A stretch of DNA of 64,000 nucleotides from an uncultured Halieaceae bacterium (GCA_938074045.1 CALJGI010000021.1:62001-126000), one strand, 5' to 3'. Shown: positions 43,626 to 54,626, counted from the stretch's first letter. Numbers and translations are program-made. Notes: generated from the sequence alone by a model not told the origin.

Positions 43626-46046
43626 TCAATGAACTGACTTTCCTGCACGATTATGGTCAGCGAATACTACCTCAAAGACGTCGCGATAGGTTTTGGCATA
43701 GTGCACTGTCAGCCCTTCCCGCAAATAGTCCGGCAGCTCTTCAAAATCAGACTGATTGGCAGCCGGCAACACAAGCTCCTGAATGCGGGTACGCCTCGCA
43801 GCGATGACCTTTTCGCGAATGCCCCCAACGGCCAGAACATGACCGGTCAGCGTCAGCTCCCCGGTCATCGCCAGGGGTCGCTTTTTCCGTTCCTTGCGCG
43901 CCAGTGAAATCAGCGCCGTCGCCATGGTGATCCCCGCACTGGGACCATCTTTGGGCGTTGCCCCCTCTGGCACGTGTAAATGAACATGGGACAAATCAAA
44001 AAAGTCCGGGTCACATCCGTACTCCTTTAGGTGTGCCACCACATAACTGTAGGCAATTTCGGCAGACTCCTGCATGACATTACCCAACTGTCCGGTCAGT
44101 TTAAATCCGCGGTTCAGGCTGTGTACGCGGGAACATTCTATGGTCAGGGTTGCTCCGCCCATCAACGTCCATGCGAGCCCTGTCACCACACCCACACCCC
44201 GGGCGGGCCGCTCGCGCGTGAACACCGGTTTACCCAAATAGCTTTCGACCTCGCGTTTGCCTACACGGATACGTTCGATGCCCTCTTCCAGCATACGTAC
44301 AATGGCCTTTCTGATGATCCTGTTAAGCTGTTTTTCCAGGTTTCGGACCCCTGCCTCACGACAATAGCCATCGATGATGGTCTTCAATGCCGCATCATTG
44401 ACCTTGAGCTGTGATGCCTCCAGCCCTGCCTTTGGGAGTAACCGGGGGAGAATATGATTGCGGGCAATCGCCAGCTTTTCTTCCGCGATATAGCCCGCCA
44501 GGCGTATCGTTTCCATACGGTCCAACAAGGGACCGGGTATGGTATCCAATTGGTTGGCAGTACAGACAAACAAAACTTTGGACAGATCTACCCGCAGATC
44601 CAGGTAGTGATCCAGAAAATCACTGTTCTGCTCCGGGTCAAGTACTTCCAGCAGAGCTGAAGCCGGATCACCCTGGTATGAGGCGCCGATTTTATCGATC
44701 TCATCCAGCATGATGACGGGGTTAGCGACGCTGACATCCTTGAGTGCCTGCACAATCTTGCCGGGCATGGCACCGATGTAGGTGCGTCTGTGACCCTTGA
44801 TCTCTGCCTCGTCACGCATACCGCCGAGGCTGAATCGATAAAACTCTCGACCCAATGCATCGGCAATGGAACGACCAATGGAGGTTTTACCAACCCCAGG
44901 AGGACCTACCAGCAGCAGAATGGACCCCGAAATCTCTCCCTTGAATGAACCGACCGCGAGAAATTCGATGATCCGCTTTTTGACATCGTCGAGACCATCG
45001 TGATGCTGATCCAGCACCACTCGAGCCTGAGCAATATCCAGGTTGTCTGCAGAGAAGCGGCCCCAGGGTACGCTGGTCGCCCAATCGAGGTAATTACGGG
45101 TCACTCCATACTCCGGGGATCCCGTTTCCAACATTGAAAGCTTGCGTAACTCATCATCAATGCGTCGTTGGGCCTGCTCAGGGACAACAGCGCCCTCCAG
45201 GCGGGCACGGAATTCCTCCACATCCGCGGTCTTGTCATCCTTGGAGATACCCAGTTCTTCCTGAATCACCTTCAGCTGTTCTCGCAGGAAGAAATCGCGC
45301 TGATGCTCCGATACCTGCTGATTCACCTGTTGATCAATGCGCGTTCTCAGCTCTGCCACATCACGTTCCTTGCGCAGCAGCAACATCACTTTCTCCATGC
45401 GCTCAAGTAACGGCAGTGTCTCCAGAATATCCTGTAGTTCAATCCCCCGCGCAGAGGTGAGCGCTGCGGAAAAATCGGCCAACAGGGAGGGCTTGTTGGG
45501 GTTGAACTGACCCAGGTATTGTTTTAATTCCTCGCTGTATAGCGGGTTGAGTGGTAATAGCTCCTTGATCTCTCGAATGATGGCCATCGCATAGGCGCGA
45601 ACCTCATCGCTGTCGCGGTCTCCCTCACTACCGGGATACTCCACCCGAGCCAAATATGGCTGTTCCGCGTGCAACCACTTGGTGACGCGAAAGCGTCTGA
45701 TCCCCTGGACTATAAATTGCCCTGGGCCATCGGTCTGATCCGGCAGTCGGTGCAGGCGAACCACGCACCCGATGGCAGGGAATGAGTCGACGTTGATACT
45801 GGACAAGTCATCCTCTGCCACAAAACTGAGACCCAACACCTGCTGTTTGTGCTGCGCCATGCTGGCCAACGTGGATTGCCAGTGTTCCATATTCACCAGC
45901 ACCGGTTGTGCCTGGCCCGGGAAATACGGCCTGGAATTGATGGGCATGATGTGTAACTGCTCGGGCAGCACATCCTCTGGCATGGCAATGTCGGTACCGG
46001 ATTCCGGCCCCACTACCTCCCCATTCATATAGTCATCTTCCGTCAT
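43626..46046 (-). CDS. lon: Lon protease (endopeptidase La family)
   Basis: An 806-residue ATP-dependent serine protease. Domains: N-terminal substrate domain (about 30-230, with [20 protein letters not shown]), AAA+ ATPase with Walker [21 protein letters not shown] and Walker [14 protein letters not shown], and a protease domain with catalytic Ser in [18 protein letters not shown] and Lys in [17 protein letters not shown]. The start is uncertain: the ATG at 46044-46046 ([12 protein letters not shown]) is preceded by GAGGAG at a slightly long distance, and a start at 46178 would add 44 residues with no family look. The acidic N-terminal extension suggests a secondary Lon type rather than the clpX-linked copy. 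Confidence 0.92.
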   Translation of the reverse strand: MTEDDYMNGEVVGPESGTDIAMPEDVLPEQLHIMPINSRPYFPGQAQPVLVNMEHWQSTLASMAQHKQQVLGLSFVAEDDLSSINVDSFPAIGCVVRLHRLPDQTDGPGQFIVQGIRRFRVTKWLHAEQPYLARVEYPGSEGDRDSDEVRAYAMAIIREIKELLPLNPLYSEELKQYLGQFNPNKPSLLADFSAALTSARGIELQDILETLPLLERMEKVMLLLRKERDVAELRTRIDQQVNQQVSEHQRDFFLREQLKVIQEELGISKDDKTADVEEFRARLEGAVVPEQAQRRIDDELRKLSMLETGSPEYGVTRNYLDWATSVPWGRFSADNLDIAQARVVLDQHHDGLDDVKKRIIEFLAVGSFKGEISGSILLLVGPPGVGKTSIGRSIADALGREFYRFSLGGMRDEAEIKGHRRTYIGAMPGKIVQALKDVSVANPVIMLDEIDKIGASYQGDPASALLEVLDPEQNSDFLDHYLDLRVDLSKVLFVCTANQLDTIPGPLLDRMETIRLAGYIAEEKLAIARNHILPRLLPKAGLEASQLKVNDAALKTIIDGYCREAGVRNLEKQLNRIIRKAIVRMLEEGIERIRVGKREVESYLGKPVFTRERPARGVGVVTGLAWTLMGGATLTIECSRVHSLNRGFKLTGQLGNVMQESAEIAYSYVVAHLKEYGCDPDFFDLSHVHLHVPEGATPKDGPSAGITMATALISLARKERKKRPLAMTGELTLTGHVLAVGGIREKVIAARRTRIQELVLPAANQSDFEELPDYLREGLTVHYAKTYRDVFEVVFADHNRAGKSVH

Positions 46047-46245
46047 CGTGGCCGGACACTCCTCAAGACCTTGTTCGCAACCAATCAAGGCCGCTTCTCT
46101 TTGCACTTTAATGGGGGCTGGACTGGGCAATTTCAATATCGACTCCCCAAACCGCCAAATTGTCGACAATTCCCGCATAAAGCGATTGCGACATTTGTGC
46201 GGGTGACGCTATTTTCCGTTCTGATGTACATATCGGGGAAAGGTC

Positions 46246-47517
46246 GTGTCAGGTATCGCAGAAACAACAAGTGCAGAGCTGCAAACTGCTCTGACAGTAC
46301 TGAAACAACAATACAGTGAACTGGCGGGAGCTAATTTAAATCTTGACCTGACCCGGGGAAAGCCCAGTGAAGAACAGCTTCTGCTCTCCAATACGCTGGA
46401 TGGAATACTGGCAGGTAATTATCAGGACAACCAGGGTATCGACCTTCGCAACTACGGTAATCCACTGGGTGTTATGGCCGCCAGAGAGTTATTTTCCCAG
46501 ATTCTGGGTTCGAGCCCGGAAAACACCTGCGTGGGTGGCGCCAGCAGCCTGAATCTTATGTATCAGGTCGTGGATCACGAGCTGAGAAACCGTCCGAACG
46601 GTCAGAAAGCCAGATTCCTCTGCCCTGTTCCAGGCTACGACCGACACTTCTCGATCTGCGAGCATCTCGGCATAGAGATGATCACCGTGGACATGACCAG
46701 CACAGGACCTGATATGAATCAGGTGGAAGCAGCCGTCGCTGAGGATCCCTCCATCATGGGCATATGGTGCGTGCCGCGTTTTTCCAATCCCACCGGAGCG
46801 GTTTACAGCGACGAGACCGTAGCCCGAATGGCCCGTTTGCCACTGCTGGCAGATGCCGGGTTTCGGGTACTCTGGGACAATGCCTACGCGGTTCATAGCT
46901 TGTATCCCGACGCGCCCCGACTGGCTTCTATCTATGATCTGTGCCGGGATAACAACACCCTAGATCACGTGTGGTTGTTCGGCTCAACCTCAAAAGTGAC
47001 CTTCGCCGGTGCGGGAGTCGCCTTTCTCAGCTCCAGCGCTGCCAATATTACCGGACTAATGCAGCATATAGGCATGCAAACCATCTGCCCCGACAAGGTC
47101 AACCAGCAGCGCCACGTTAACTTCCTGCAGAACATAGCCAAAATAGAGCAACACATGTCTGCCCACGCCGATGTGCTGCGCCCCAAGTTCGAGCTGGTGG
47201 ATAAAATTCTCAAGGAAGGATTGGCAAACACTGGAATGGCAGAGTGGACAACCCCCACCGGGGGCTATTTTGTCAGTGTAGAGGTACAGACGGGGCTGGC
47301 GGCAGAAATTGTAAAGCTGGCGGGGGATATCGGCGTCAAACTGACTCCGGCGGGGGCCACCTTCCCCTACGGTAAAGATCCCGAGGATACTAATATCCGC
47401 GTGGCACCCAGCTACCCCATGCTGGAAGAGCTGGAGCAGGCCATGCAGGTACTGGTTTTATGCATCAAGCTGGCGACGGTACGGGACCAGCTCAATCGTC
47501 GCCCCCCTTCCGGGTAG
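46246..47517 (+). CDS. Type Ic aspartate aminotransferase (PF12897-like)
   Basis: A 423-residue PLP enzyme starting at GTG with GGGGAAAGG upstream. The N-terminus LNLDLTRGKPSEEQLLLSNT, with DLRNYGNPLG, is typical of the MocR-like aspartate aminotransferase group (type Ic). The cofactor region includes CVPRFSNPTGAVYSDETV and the lysine in FGSTSKVTFAGAGVAF. It should interconvert aspartate/oxoglutarate with oxaloacetate/glutamate. Its stop codon overlaps that of the convergent DUF1820 gene by 26 bases. Confidence 0.9.
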   Translation: MSGIAETTSAELQTALTVLKQQYSELAGANLNLDLTRGKPSEEQLLLSNTLDGILAGNYQDNQGIDLRNYGNPLGVMAARELFSQILGSSPENTCVGGASSLNLMYQVVDHELRNRPNGQKARFLCPVPGYDRHFSICEHLGIEMITVDMTSTGPDMNQVEAAVAEDPSIMGIWCVPRFSNPTGAVYSDETVARMARLPLLADAGFRVLWDNAYAVHSLYPDAPRLASIYDLCRDNNTLDHVWLFGSTSKVTFAGAGVAFLSSSAANITGLMQHIGMQTICPDKVNQQRHVNFLQNIAKIEQHMSAHADVLRPKFELVDKILKEGLANTGMAEWTTPTGGYFVSVEVQTGLAAEIVKLAGDIGVKLTPAGATFPYGKDPEDTNIRVAPSYPMLEELEQAMQVLVLCIKLATVRDQLNRRPPSG

Positions 47518-47836
47518 GTGTAATGCCGGGTAAGGGGAAATTCGTGACTTTGCCCTCACCAGAGCCCGCTTCGGATATTTTGCTCACGCCCTGGTTCTCA
47601 ACCTCATCTATTCGAATGATCGAATGCATGGGAATGTAGCTGCGCTTCACTTCCTTGAACTCGTTCTTCAGCTTTTCTTCCGAGGGATCCACGACCAACT
47701 GAGTCCGCTCACCAAAAACAAACTCTTCAACTTCGATAAATCCCCACATATCGCTCTGATAGATCGAACGCGCATAGATTTCGTAGATCTGTTTCTGGTT
47801 CTGAAAAATGACCTTGTAGTAAGGTTCTATTGCCAT
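47492..47836 (-). CDS. DUF1820 family protein
   Basis: A 114-residue conserved gammaproteobacterial protein: YYKVIFQNQKQIYEIYARSI, then YQSDMWGFIEVEEFVFGER and SYIPMHSIIRIDEVE match DUF1820. No membrane segment or catalytic motif. It usually lies next to miaB, as here (divergent). Function not established. Confidence 0.88.
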   Translation of the reverse strand: MAIEPYYKVIFQNQKQIYEIYARSIYQSDMWGFIEVEEFVFGERTQLVVDPSEEKLKNEFKEVKRSYIPMHSIIRIDEVENQGVSKISEAGSGEGKVTNFPLPGITPTRKGGDD

Positions 47837-48058
47837 AGATATGCCGCCGATGCGTAGTGTGACCGATTCTGAAACTGATTATGCTGGAGGCCCTGCCAAC
47901 CTGCTTCAACCCCCGGAAGACGCGGGCGCCAATCATAGCACACCTTTGCAGATATCGTGCAAAACAGCGGTAGGTTTTGCAATAACATAAAGCTATACTG
48001 CGCTCCCGTTTTTTCATGGCCAGAGCGCAAAGCGCTCCGGCTCAGCACCGAGGGCTCC

Positions 48059-49396
48059 ATGACCGAAGTGGTCACCAGGAAATTGTTCATTAAAACCCAC
48101 GGCTGTCAGATGAATGAGTACGACAGCGCGAGAATGCGCGATCTGCTCGAAGACAGTTGTGAGCTTGTCACCACGGATTCCCCCGAGGAGGCTGACGTGT
48201 TGCTGCTCAATACCTGCTCCATCCGTGAGAAGGCACAGGAGAAGGTCTTTCATCAGTTGGGTCGGTGGCGTAAATTAAAGGAAAAGAAACCAGGCCTGAT
48301 TATAGGTGTTGGCGGTTGTGTGGCCAGTCAGGAAGGTCAGGCCATTGCTGATCGAGCCCCTTATGTTGACGTGATTTTCGGGCCCCAGACACTGCACCGA
48401 CTCCCGGAAATGATAGACGCCAGCAACCAGAACGGCCCTGTAGTGGTGGATATCAGCTTTCCCGAGATCGAAAAATTCGACCGCTTACCTGAGCCCAAAG
48501 TCGACGGCCCCAGCGCTTTTGTTTCGATTATGGAAGGCTGCAGCAAATATTGCACTTTTTGTGTCGTACCCTATACCCGTGGCGAAGAGGTAAGCCGTCC
48601 CTTTGATGACGTCATAGCTGAAATTGCCAGCCTGGCCTCCCGCGGAGTCAAAGAAGTCAACCTGCTGGGGCAAAACGTCAATGCCTATCGGGGTGATAAT
48701 CATCTTGGCGACCTAGTGGATTTCGCGGAACTAATCACCTATGTCGCTGCCATCGACGGCATAGAGCGTATCCGCTACACCACCTCCCATCCGGTCGAAT
48801 TCTCCGATGCGTTGATAGATTGCTACGCCGAGGTCCCGGAACTGGTCGATCACCTGCACCTGCCTGTACAAAGCGGCTCTGATCGCATTCTGATGGCTAT
48901 GAAGCGAGGCCATACCGTGTTGGAGTACAAGTCCAAAATTCGGCGACTGCGTCGACACCGACCCGATATCAGCCTCTCATCAGACTTTATTATTGGATTT
49001 CCCGGGGAGACAGAAGACGACTTTCTGCGCACCATGGCGCTTATTGACGACATTGGCTATGACCATTCATTCAGTTTTATCTATTCGGCTCGTCCAGGCA
49101 CTCCGGCAGCAGATCTGCCCGATGATACGGACGAGGTGACCAAGAAGCAGCGACTAGCTATCCTCCAGCACCGGATAACCCAGAATGCCGAGCAGATATC
49201 CAGGCGCATGGTAGGTAGCCAGCAACGTGTCCTCGTGAGCGGGGTGTCGAAAAAGGACCCAGGTCAGCTCCAGGGTCGTACGGAAAACAACCGGGTCGTT
49301 AATTTCCGCAGTGACGACCATGCACTGATAGGGCAATTCGCTACTGTGAGCGTTTATGAAGCCCTCCCCCACTCACTCCGCGGAGACTTGATTTGA
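48059..49396 (+). CDS. miaB: tRNA-2-methylthio-N6-dimethylallyladenosine synthase MiaB
   Basis: A 445-residue radical SAM methylthiotransferase. The ATG at 48059 has GAGGG upstream and gives [20 protein letters not shown]; the frame is open 34 codons upstream without resemblance. The N-terminal domain has three cluster cysteines ([28 protein letters not shown]), the radical SAM core has CxxxCxxC in [20 protein letters not shown], and the C-terminal TRAM domain spans about 375-440. It modifies A37 in tRNAs reading UNN codons. Followed by phoH, as in most Gammaproteobacteria. Confidence 0.96.
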   Translation: MTEVVTRKLFIKTHGCQMNEYDSARMRDLLEDSCELVTTDSPEEADVLLLNTCSIREKAQEKVFHQLGRWRKLKEKKPGLIIGVGGCVASQEGQAIADRAPYVDVIFGPQTLHRLPEMIDASNQNGPVVVDISFPEIEKFDRLPEPKVDGPSAFVSIMEGCSKYCTFCVVPYTRGEEVSRPFDDVIAEIASLASRGVKEVNLLGQNVNAYRGDNHLGDLVDFAELITYVAAIDGIERIRYTTSHPVEFSDALIDCYAEVPELVDHLHLPVQSGSDRILMAMKRGHTVLEYKSKIRRLRRHRPDISLSSDFIIGFPGETEDDFLRTMALIDDIGYDHSFSFIYSARPGTPAADLPDDTDEVTKKQRLAILQHRITQNAEQISRRMVGSQQRVLVSGVSKKDPGQLQGRTENNRVVNFRSDDHALIGQFATVSVYEALPHSLRGDLI

Positions 49397-49461
49397 CTAC
49401 CGTGAGAAGGTGTATATCCTTAACTGACGAGACACTCCGCCCGGCGGACTGACCCAAGACC

Positions 49462-50469
49462 TTGACAACTGAACTAACCAGCCAACGTACGCTGGTTCTG
49501 GAGCCCGACGATAGCAGGTATCTCGCGGAGCTCTGTGGCCAGTACGACCAACACCTTAAGCAAATTGAAAGTCGCCTGGGCGTGACCATTCGCGCCCGCG
49601 GAAATCAATTTCACCTTGAGGGTCAGGCGGAGCGCATTGCAGCCGGTGGGCGGCTGTTGTCGGCGCTCTACACTGATATTTCAGACGGCGTGCGATTGTC
49701 ACCTGAGACAATTCACCTGCACCTGCAGCAGGCCGGTGTTGAGCAACTCGCAGAGGACGGCGGTGAGGGGATCGAATCACTGACCGTGATACGAACGCCG
49801 CGGACGGTCATCAAGCCACGGGGACGCAACCAACAAATATATGTGCGCGCAATCAGGGATTTTGATATCAGCTTCGGCATTGGACCCGCTGGAACCGGTA
49901 AAACCTATCTTGCAGTAGCGGCGGCGGTAGAGGCACTGCGCAATGAGTCAGTGCGGAGGATACTCCTGGTCCGTCCCGCAGTAGAGGCCGGCGAAAAACT
50001 GGGATTCTTACCCGGCGACCTGGCGCAGAAAATCGACCCATACCTGCGCCCACTATACGACGCTCTCTACGAAATGCTGGGTTTTGAAACGGTCAACAAA
50101 TACATAGAACGCAATATCATCGAGGTGGCGCCACTCGCATACATGCGCGGCCGCACGCTGAACAACTCCTTCATCATTCTCGACGAAGCCCAGAATACGA
50201 CCCGGGAACAGATGAAAATGTTTCTCACCCGCATAGGCTTCGGGGCGAAAGCTGTTATCACCGGTGATGCGACCCAAATAGACCTACCCCGGGGCAATCA
50301 ATCCGGCCTCACCCATGTCATGCGGGTTTTGGCCCAGGTGGAGCGTATTCACTTCTCTTACTTTCAGGCCCGGGATGTCATACGGCACCCCCTGGTGCAA
50401 AAGATTGTAGAAGCCTACGAAGAATTTGACGCCGAGAACCAGCCCTCGCTGGATAAGAATCAGCTATGA
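49462..50469 (+). CDS. ybeZ: PhoH-like ATPase (YbeZ)
   Basis: A 335-residue P-loop ATPase starting at a TTG (MTTELTSQRTLVLEPDDSRY). An N-terminal KH-like region precedes the ATPase domain with Walker A FGIGPAGTGKTYLAVAAAVE and Walker B NSFIILDEAQNTT. It is a partner of the YbeY RNase in rRNA/RNA metabolism. Its stop overlaps the ybeY ATG by 4 bases. The TTG lacks a strong ribosome binding site, so the start is the least certain point. Confidence 0.93.
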   Translation: MTTELTSQRTLVLEPDDSRYLAELCGQYDQHLKQIESRLGVTIRARGNQFHLEGQAERIAAGGRLLSALYTDISDGVRLSPETIHLHLQQAGVEQLAEDGGEGIESLTVIRTPRTVIKPRGRNQQIYVRAIRDFDISFGIGPAGTGKTYLAVAAAVEALRNESVRRILLVRPAVEAGEKLGFLPGDLAQKIDPYLRPLYDALYEMLGFETVNKYIERNIIEVAPLAYMRGRTLNNSFIILDEAQNTTREQMKMFLTRIGFGAKAVITGDATQIDLPRGNQSGLTHVMRVLAQVERIHFSYFQARDVIRHPLVQKIVEAYEEFDAENQPSLDKNQL

Positions 50470-50966
50470 CACTGCACGTCGATGTCGATCGGGCAAGCAA
50501 TTCCCCCGCTCCTGAGGCCTCCTCAATCCGGCGCTGGATTGAAACGGCGTGGAAAGCAGCCGATATGCTCATTCATCCGGATGTCAGGCGCATTGAAGTC
50601 AGCGTGCGTATAGTGGACGAGAATGAAATGCATCTCCTCAATCGAACCTGGCGCGGGCAAGACAAGTCGACAAATGTCCTCTCTTTTCCATCTGATAACC
50701 CTCCTGCCGGCAAATTGTGCCACCTGGGTGATATTGTCGCCTGCGGACCGGTGATAATCCGAGAAGCCGACGAACAGGACAAAACGCTGGAGGCGCACTG
50801 GGCTCATATGTGCGTACATGGCACCTTGCACCTGCTCGGACACGATCATATCAACGCCGAGGATGCCACAGTGATGGAGGATCTTGAGACTCACATTCTG
50901 GCATCACTGAATTTCCCCAACCCCTACTCAGGAAAACTTGCAAGGGAAGACTTCAACACAGCATGA
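50466..50966 (+). CDS. ybeY: Endoribonuclease YbeY
   Basis: A 166-residue zinc-dependent RNase for 16S rRNA 3'-end maturation and ribosome quality control. The zinc motif is HMCVHGTLHLLGHDH (about 115-129), and LNRTWRGQDKSTNVLSFPSD is the other family signature. The ATG overlaps the phoH-like stop and its stop overlaps the corC ATG, indicating tight translational coupling. Confidence 0.95.
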   Translation: MTLHVDVDRASNSPAPEASSIRRWIETAWKAADMLIHPDVRRIEVSVRIVDENEMHLLNRTWRGQDKSTNVLSFPSDNPPAGKLCHLGDIVACGPVIIREADEQDKTLEAHWAHMCVHGTLHLLGHDHINAEDATVMEDLETHILASLNFPNPYSGKLAREDFNTA

Positions 50967-51817
50967 ACGACGACAAAACCAGCCATGACTCAGGGGAAAT
51001 GACCTGGGTCGAAAAAATAGCTCACGCTTTCAGTGGTGATATCAAATCCCGCAAGGAATTTCTCGACATTCTGGAAATGGCAAACCGCAATGAGGTGGTT
51101 GACGACGATGCCATGGGCATTATCGAGGGCGCACTCAAGGTATCCGATATGCAGGTGCGTGACATCATGATCCAGCGCGCGCATATGCAGGTGGTAAAAG
51201 CCGAGTCCAGCCTGGAAGAGTTCCTACCCCAGATTGGGGAGAGTGGTCACTCCCGTTATCCGGTGATTGGCGAGAATCCCGACGATGTCCTCGGAATTCT
51301 GCTGGTTAAAGATCTGCTGCCGAATATTCTCAACGCCGATCACAGCAGCTTCGATATCAGTCGCATCCTTCGACCAGCCACAGTAGTACCTGAAAGCAAG
51401 CGATTGAATGTGCTGCTGCGTGAATTCCGTGAAAATCGTAATCACATGGCCATGGTCATTGACGAATACGGTGGTGTTGCCGGGCTGGTGACCATAGAAG
51501 ATGTGCTGGAGGAAATCGTCGGCGAAATTGAAGACGAGACCGATGCTGAAAGTGATGCATTTATCCGCCAGACCGGAGTAGCCACGTACCTGATCAAAGC
51601 GCTGACGCCGATCAACGAATTTAATGACAAATTTGGGGCCCAATTCAGCGATGATGAGTTCGACACGATCGGTGGTCTGGTGATGCAACAGTTTGGCTAT
51701 CTCCCCAGTAACGGAGAGGCCACGTCTATTCAGGGTTTCGACTTTCAAATTCTACACTGCGATCAACGCAAGATTCATACATTGAGTATGCACAGCAGTC
51801 TGTTGGAAAACGGTTAG
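50963..51817 (+). CDS. corC: CorC/HlyC family CBS-domain protein
   Basis: A 284-residue cytoplasmic protein with two CBS domains (about 68-190; MQVRDIMIQRAHMQVVK and YPVIGENPDDVLGILLVKDL) and a C-terminal CorC_HlyC domain (about 205-280; FDTIGGLVMQQFGYLP). MAMVIDEYGGVAGLVTIEDV is diagnostic. It is the YbeX/CorC homologue, linked to Mg/Co efflux and ribosome maintenance. Five bases separate it from lnt. Confidence 0.93.
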   Translation: MNDDKTSHDSGEMTWVEKIAHAFSGDIKSRKEFLDILEMANRNEVVDDDAMGIIEGALKVSDMQVRDIMIQRAHMQVVKAESSLEEFLPQIGESGHSRYPVIGENPDDVLGILLVKDLLPNILNADHSSFDISRILRPATVVPESKRLNVLLREFRENRNHMAMVIDEYGGVAGLVTIEDVLEEIVGEIEDETDAESDAFIRQTGVATYLIKALTPINEFNDKFGAQFSDDEFDTIGGLVMQQFGYLPSNGEATSIQGFDFQILHCDQRKIHTLSMHSSLLENG

Positions 51818-51822
51818 CCACT

Positions 51823-53319
51823 GTGCATCACTTCCTCCTCAGCAGCTCCATTGCGGTGGCGGCGGGCGGAATGACAACGTTATCACTGGCGCCCTACGCA
51901 TGGTGGCCATTGGGTGTGCTCAGTTGCTACCTGCTGTTGTGGCTGTTAAAACAGGTGCACAGCGGCGCTGGTGCAGCATGGATCGGTTGGTTCTATGGAG
52001 CAGGTCTGTTCGGCAGCGGCGCCTCCTGGGTCTACGTCAGCATACACACCTATGGCAACGCACCCACCTTTCTCGCCGTGATTTTGACGACCCTGTTCTG
52101 TGGCGGTCTCGCTTTGCTATCGGCACTGTCAGCCTGGTTGTTCTACCGTTTTCTGCGCCAGGCCGGTCTGATGTCCTATCTGGGCTTCGCCTCCCTCTGG
52201 GTTATTTTTGAATGGCTGAGAAGCTGGCTGCTGACCGGATTCCCGTGGTTGTATATCGGCTATGCACACATTGACACCTGGCTGTCAGGCTGGGTGCCGA
52301 TCACGGGAATATTCGGCATATCCTTTCTATGTGCTGTTACCGGCGCTGCCATACTCGGCTACCAAATAGAGCGTTCACGGCCATGTTTGGCAGCTCTCGG
52401 GCTGACTTTGGCCTGCTGGCCACTGGGATGGTATTTGTCCACCCAGACCTGGGTGCAGCAAGCTGACGCGCCGCCGGTTTCAGTTGTCATGATACAGGCC
52501 AACATTTCCCAGGAACTGAAATGGTTGCCAGAGTACTACCAACCCACCCTCGACCTGTACGCCACCATGACTGAACCCGAGCTGGGAGCTGATATTATCA
52601 TCTGGCCCGAGGCTGCGATTCCCAACTATTTCCATCGGGCTTCCGGGTTTCTGGATCCCATGAGTCAGCAAGCCGCAGACACCGACTCTGCCCTGCTGAC
52701 CGGTATACCCCACCTCTCCTCGGATGGCACGGGATATCACAACTCGATTGTAGGCCTGGGTAAAGCCAGCGGCCGCTACCACAAACAAAGACTGGTTCCT
52801 TTTGGCGAGTACGTACCACTGGAGAGCTGGCTAAGGGGCCTGATCGCTTTCTTTGATCTGCCCATGTCCCATTTCAGTCAGGGTCCTGCTGATCAGGCCC
52901 TGCTCAAGGTGGACACGATGCTGGTTGCGCCTTTTATTTGTTACGAGATTGTCTACCCGGAGCTGGTCCGCCAGCAGTCAGCGCAGGCCGACCTGTTGGT
53001 CACCATCAGCAATGACAGCTGGTTTGGTCAGTCCATAGGACCCCTGCAACACTTGCAGATGGCCCGCATGCGGGCACTGGAAAATGGTCGCTATCTATTG
53101 CGTGGAACCAACAATGGCGTATCGGCGATTATTGATGCCAAGGGGGCGATCATTCAGCAAAGCCCACAATTTGAAGCGACTATTCTGCGTGGCGAAGCGT
53201 TCAGAATGTCCGGGCAGACGCCATTCTCCCGCTGGGGAAACTGGCCTACGCTGATCACATGCTTCCTGATGCTGGCCATAGGGCACCGGCACCACCAGCG
53301 GTGCGCCGACGACAGCTGA
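51823..53319 (+). CDS. lnt: Apolipoprotein N-acyltransferase Lnt
   Basis: A 498-residue inner-membrane enzyme that adds the third acyl chain to lipoproteins. It starts at a GTG. About seven hydrophobic segments precede the nitrilase-like domain. The catalytic residues are visible: Glu in IIWPEAAIPNYF, Lys in YHKQRLVPFGEYVPLE and Cys in APFICYEIVYPELV. A final membrane helix lies near the C-terminus. Several lipoproteins in the window (propeller protein, LptE, the methyltransferase-like protein) would be its clients. Confidence 0.95.
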   Translation: MHHFLLSSSIAVAAGGMTTLSLAPYAWWPLGVLSCYLLLWLLKQVHSGAGAAWIGWFYGAGLFGSGASWVYVSIHTYGNAPTFLAVILTTLFCGGLALLSALSAWLFYRFLRQAGLMSYLGFASLWVIFEWLRSWLLTGFPWLYIGYAHIDTWLSGWVPITGIFGISFLCAVTGAAILGYQIERSRPCLAALGLTLACWPLGWYLSTQTWVQQADAPPVSVVMIQANISQELKWLPEYYQPTLDLYATMTEPELGADIIIWPEAAIPNYFHRASGFLDPMSQQAADTDSALLTGIPHLSSDGTGYHNSIVGLGKASGRYHKQRLVPFGEYVPLESWLRGLIAFFDLPMSHFSQGPADQALLKVDTMLVAPFICYEIVYPELVRQQSAQADLLVTISNDSWFGQSIGPLQHLQMARMRALENGRYLLRGTNNGVSAIIDAKGAIIQQSPQFEATILRGEAFRMSGQTPFSRWGNWPTLITCFLMLAIGHRHHQRCADDS

Positions 53320-53365
53320 TCCATCTCGCCCCTCTCAGCATGTTTCAAAAAAAGTGTGATTCTGT

Positions 53366-53394
53366 AAAACTTTCTGCTGTGCCTCATCGTCATA
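53366..53394 (+). promoter_or_regulatory. Candidate ECF (RpoE-like) promoter of the sigma factor gene
   Basis: AAAACTT at 53366-53372 resembles the ECF -35 (GGAACTT). After 17 bases TCATA at 53390-53394 resembles a -10 of the TCAAA/TCTGA type. It lies about 45 bases before the sigma gene, where an autoregulated promoter is expected. The match is partial. Confidence 0.35.
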
Positions 53395-53437
53395 GATTGT
53401 AAATTAAGATTAACTTTCTGGACGGGAGTCACACCCG

Positions 53438-53989
53438 GTGATTGGCGTCGACAGCGACGAAAAACTGATAGCAAAAGCGCTTGCTGGTTCTCAACGAGCC
53501 TGGTCAAAGCTGGTCGGCCGTTATGAATCGCGCGTCTACAACCAGGCCCTGCGCATGACTCGTCACCGCGCCGATGCTATGGACCTGATGCAGGAAATTT
53601 TCCTTGCTGTTTATCGCAATCTGCCAAATTACCGCCATGAGGGCAGTTTTCCCGCGTGGCTGTCTCGTATAGCGATCAACAGGTCCATCGACTACCAACG
53701 CCACCGAGGACGCCAGCCCGAACAGGCAACCATCGACGTAGCTGAGTTGTTGGGTGAAGACTCGCCACAGGATGCATTGGGACTGAGCCGCAGAAACACC
53801 GAAATCAGCCGCATGCTGGCCAACCTCAACCCGGATCAACGGGTCGTCGTTGAACTCAAGTTCTTTCAGCAATTCACCTTCGAGGACATTGCCCAACAGT
53901 TGGGAATTTCCTCAAATACAGCCAAGAATCGCCTGTACTCAGCGATAGCCCATCTGCAAAAATCCATGGAGATAAAAAATGCTCTCTGA
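53438..53989 (+). CDS. ECF-type RNA polymerase sigma factor, RpoE-like
   Basis: A 183-residue sigma factor starting at a GTG with GGGAG nine bases upstream. Region 2 includes LVGRYESRVYNQALRMTRHR and DLMQEIFLAVYRNLPNYRHE, then FPAWLSRIAINRSID; region 4 is LANLNPDQRVVVELKFFQQF followed by EDIAQQLGISSNTAKNRLYS. It overlaps the anti-sigma gene by 11 bases. It is most like the RpoE/ECF02-type factors that answer envelope stress. The operon sits between lnt and leuS. Confidence 0.9.
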   Translation: MIGVDSDEKLIAKALAGSQRAWSKLVGRYESRVYNQALRMTRHRADAMDLMQEIFLAVYRNLPNYRHEGSFPAWLSRIAINRSIDYQRHRGRQPEQATIDVAELLGEDSPQDALGLSRRNTEISRMLANLNPDQRVVVELKFFQQFTFEDIAQQLGISSNTAKNRLYSAIAHLQKSMEIKNAL

Positions 53990-54626
53990 CGCCCTTCGAG
54001 ACCAGTTGCTGAACTATCTGGATGGAAATATGGCCCCGGCAGACAGGGCCCGTCTTGAACAGCAATTCGAGACCAACAGCGAGCTGAACGCTGCCTGGCA
54101 GGCACTGCGGGAAATGCAGGCAGCGGGTCGCGACTGGGAGGATGTTGCCGTCCCCCAATGGAGTCGTCTAGCCGGTGTAACGGCAAGGCCCGGGAACACA
54201 GGTATCTGGCCTGTTTCACTCGGTTGGCTATCGCTGGCGACTTCTATAACGGCAATACTGCTGGTGTTGTTTCGCGCAGAAATTTCAGTAACTGAGCAGG
54301 GATTCAGTGTGGCATTTCACGAATCCGGACTCAACCCAACCACGCTGGAACAGCGACTCAGCGACCTTTCCGTGGCGCATGAATCTACCCTGAATCAGCG
54401 GATGGCGGCACTGGAAAAAAAGTCGCTGGAGATGAACCGGCAGCTACTTACTGCCGCCCTCAGCTATAGCCGGGATGAACGCAGACGAGAAATGACGGCA
54501 CTGGCCACCAACTGGAGCCGCGCCCGCAGTTCAGATCTCATGCTGGTTGACGGCATACGAGACAATCAGCTGGATGATCGTCTGGCATTGAGACAGCTTT
54601 ATACACGACTGCCACCTATCAACTGA
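53979..54626 (+). CDS. Probable membrane anti-sigma factor
   Basis: A 215-residue protein: a cytoplasmic N-terminal domain (about 1-75, helical, DQLLNYLDGNMAPADRARLE as in anti-sigma domains), one membrane helix at about 80-100 (VSLGWLSLATSITAILLVLF) and a ~115-residue periplasmic part rich in Glu/Arg with predicted coiled coil. No HxxxCxxC zinc motif is seen. Its overlap with the sigma gene and topology support the anti-sigma role; the periplasmic part may sense stress. Confidence 0.75.
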   Translation: MLSDALRDQLLNYLDGNMAPADRARLEQQFETNSELNAAWQALREMQAAGRDWEDVAVPQWSRLAGVTARPGNTGIWPVSLGWLSLATSITAILLVLFRAEISVTEQGFSVAFHESGLNPTTLEQRLSDLSVAHESTLNQRMAALEKKSLEMNRQLLTAALSYSRDERRREMTALATNWSRARSSDLMLVDGIRDNQLDDRLALRQLYTRLPPIN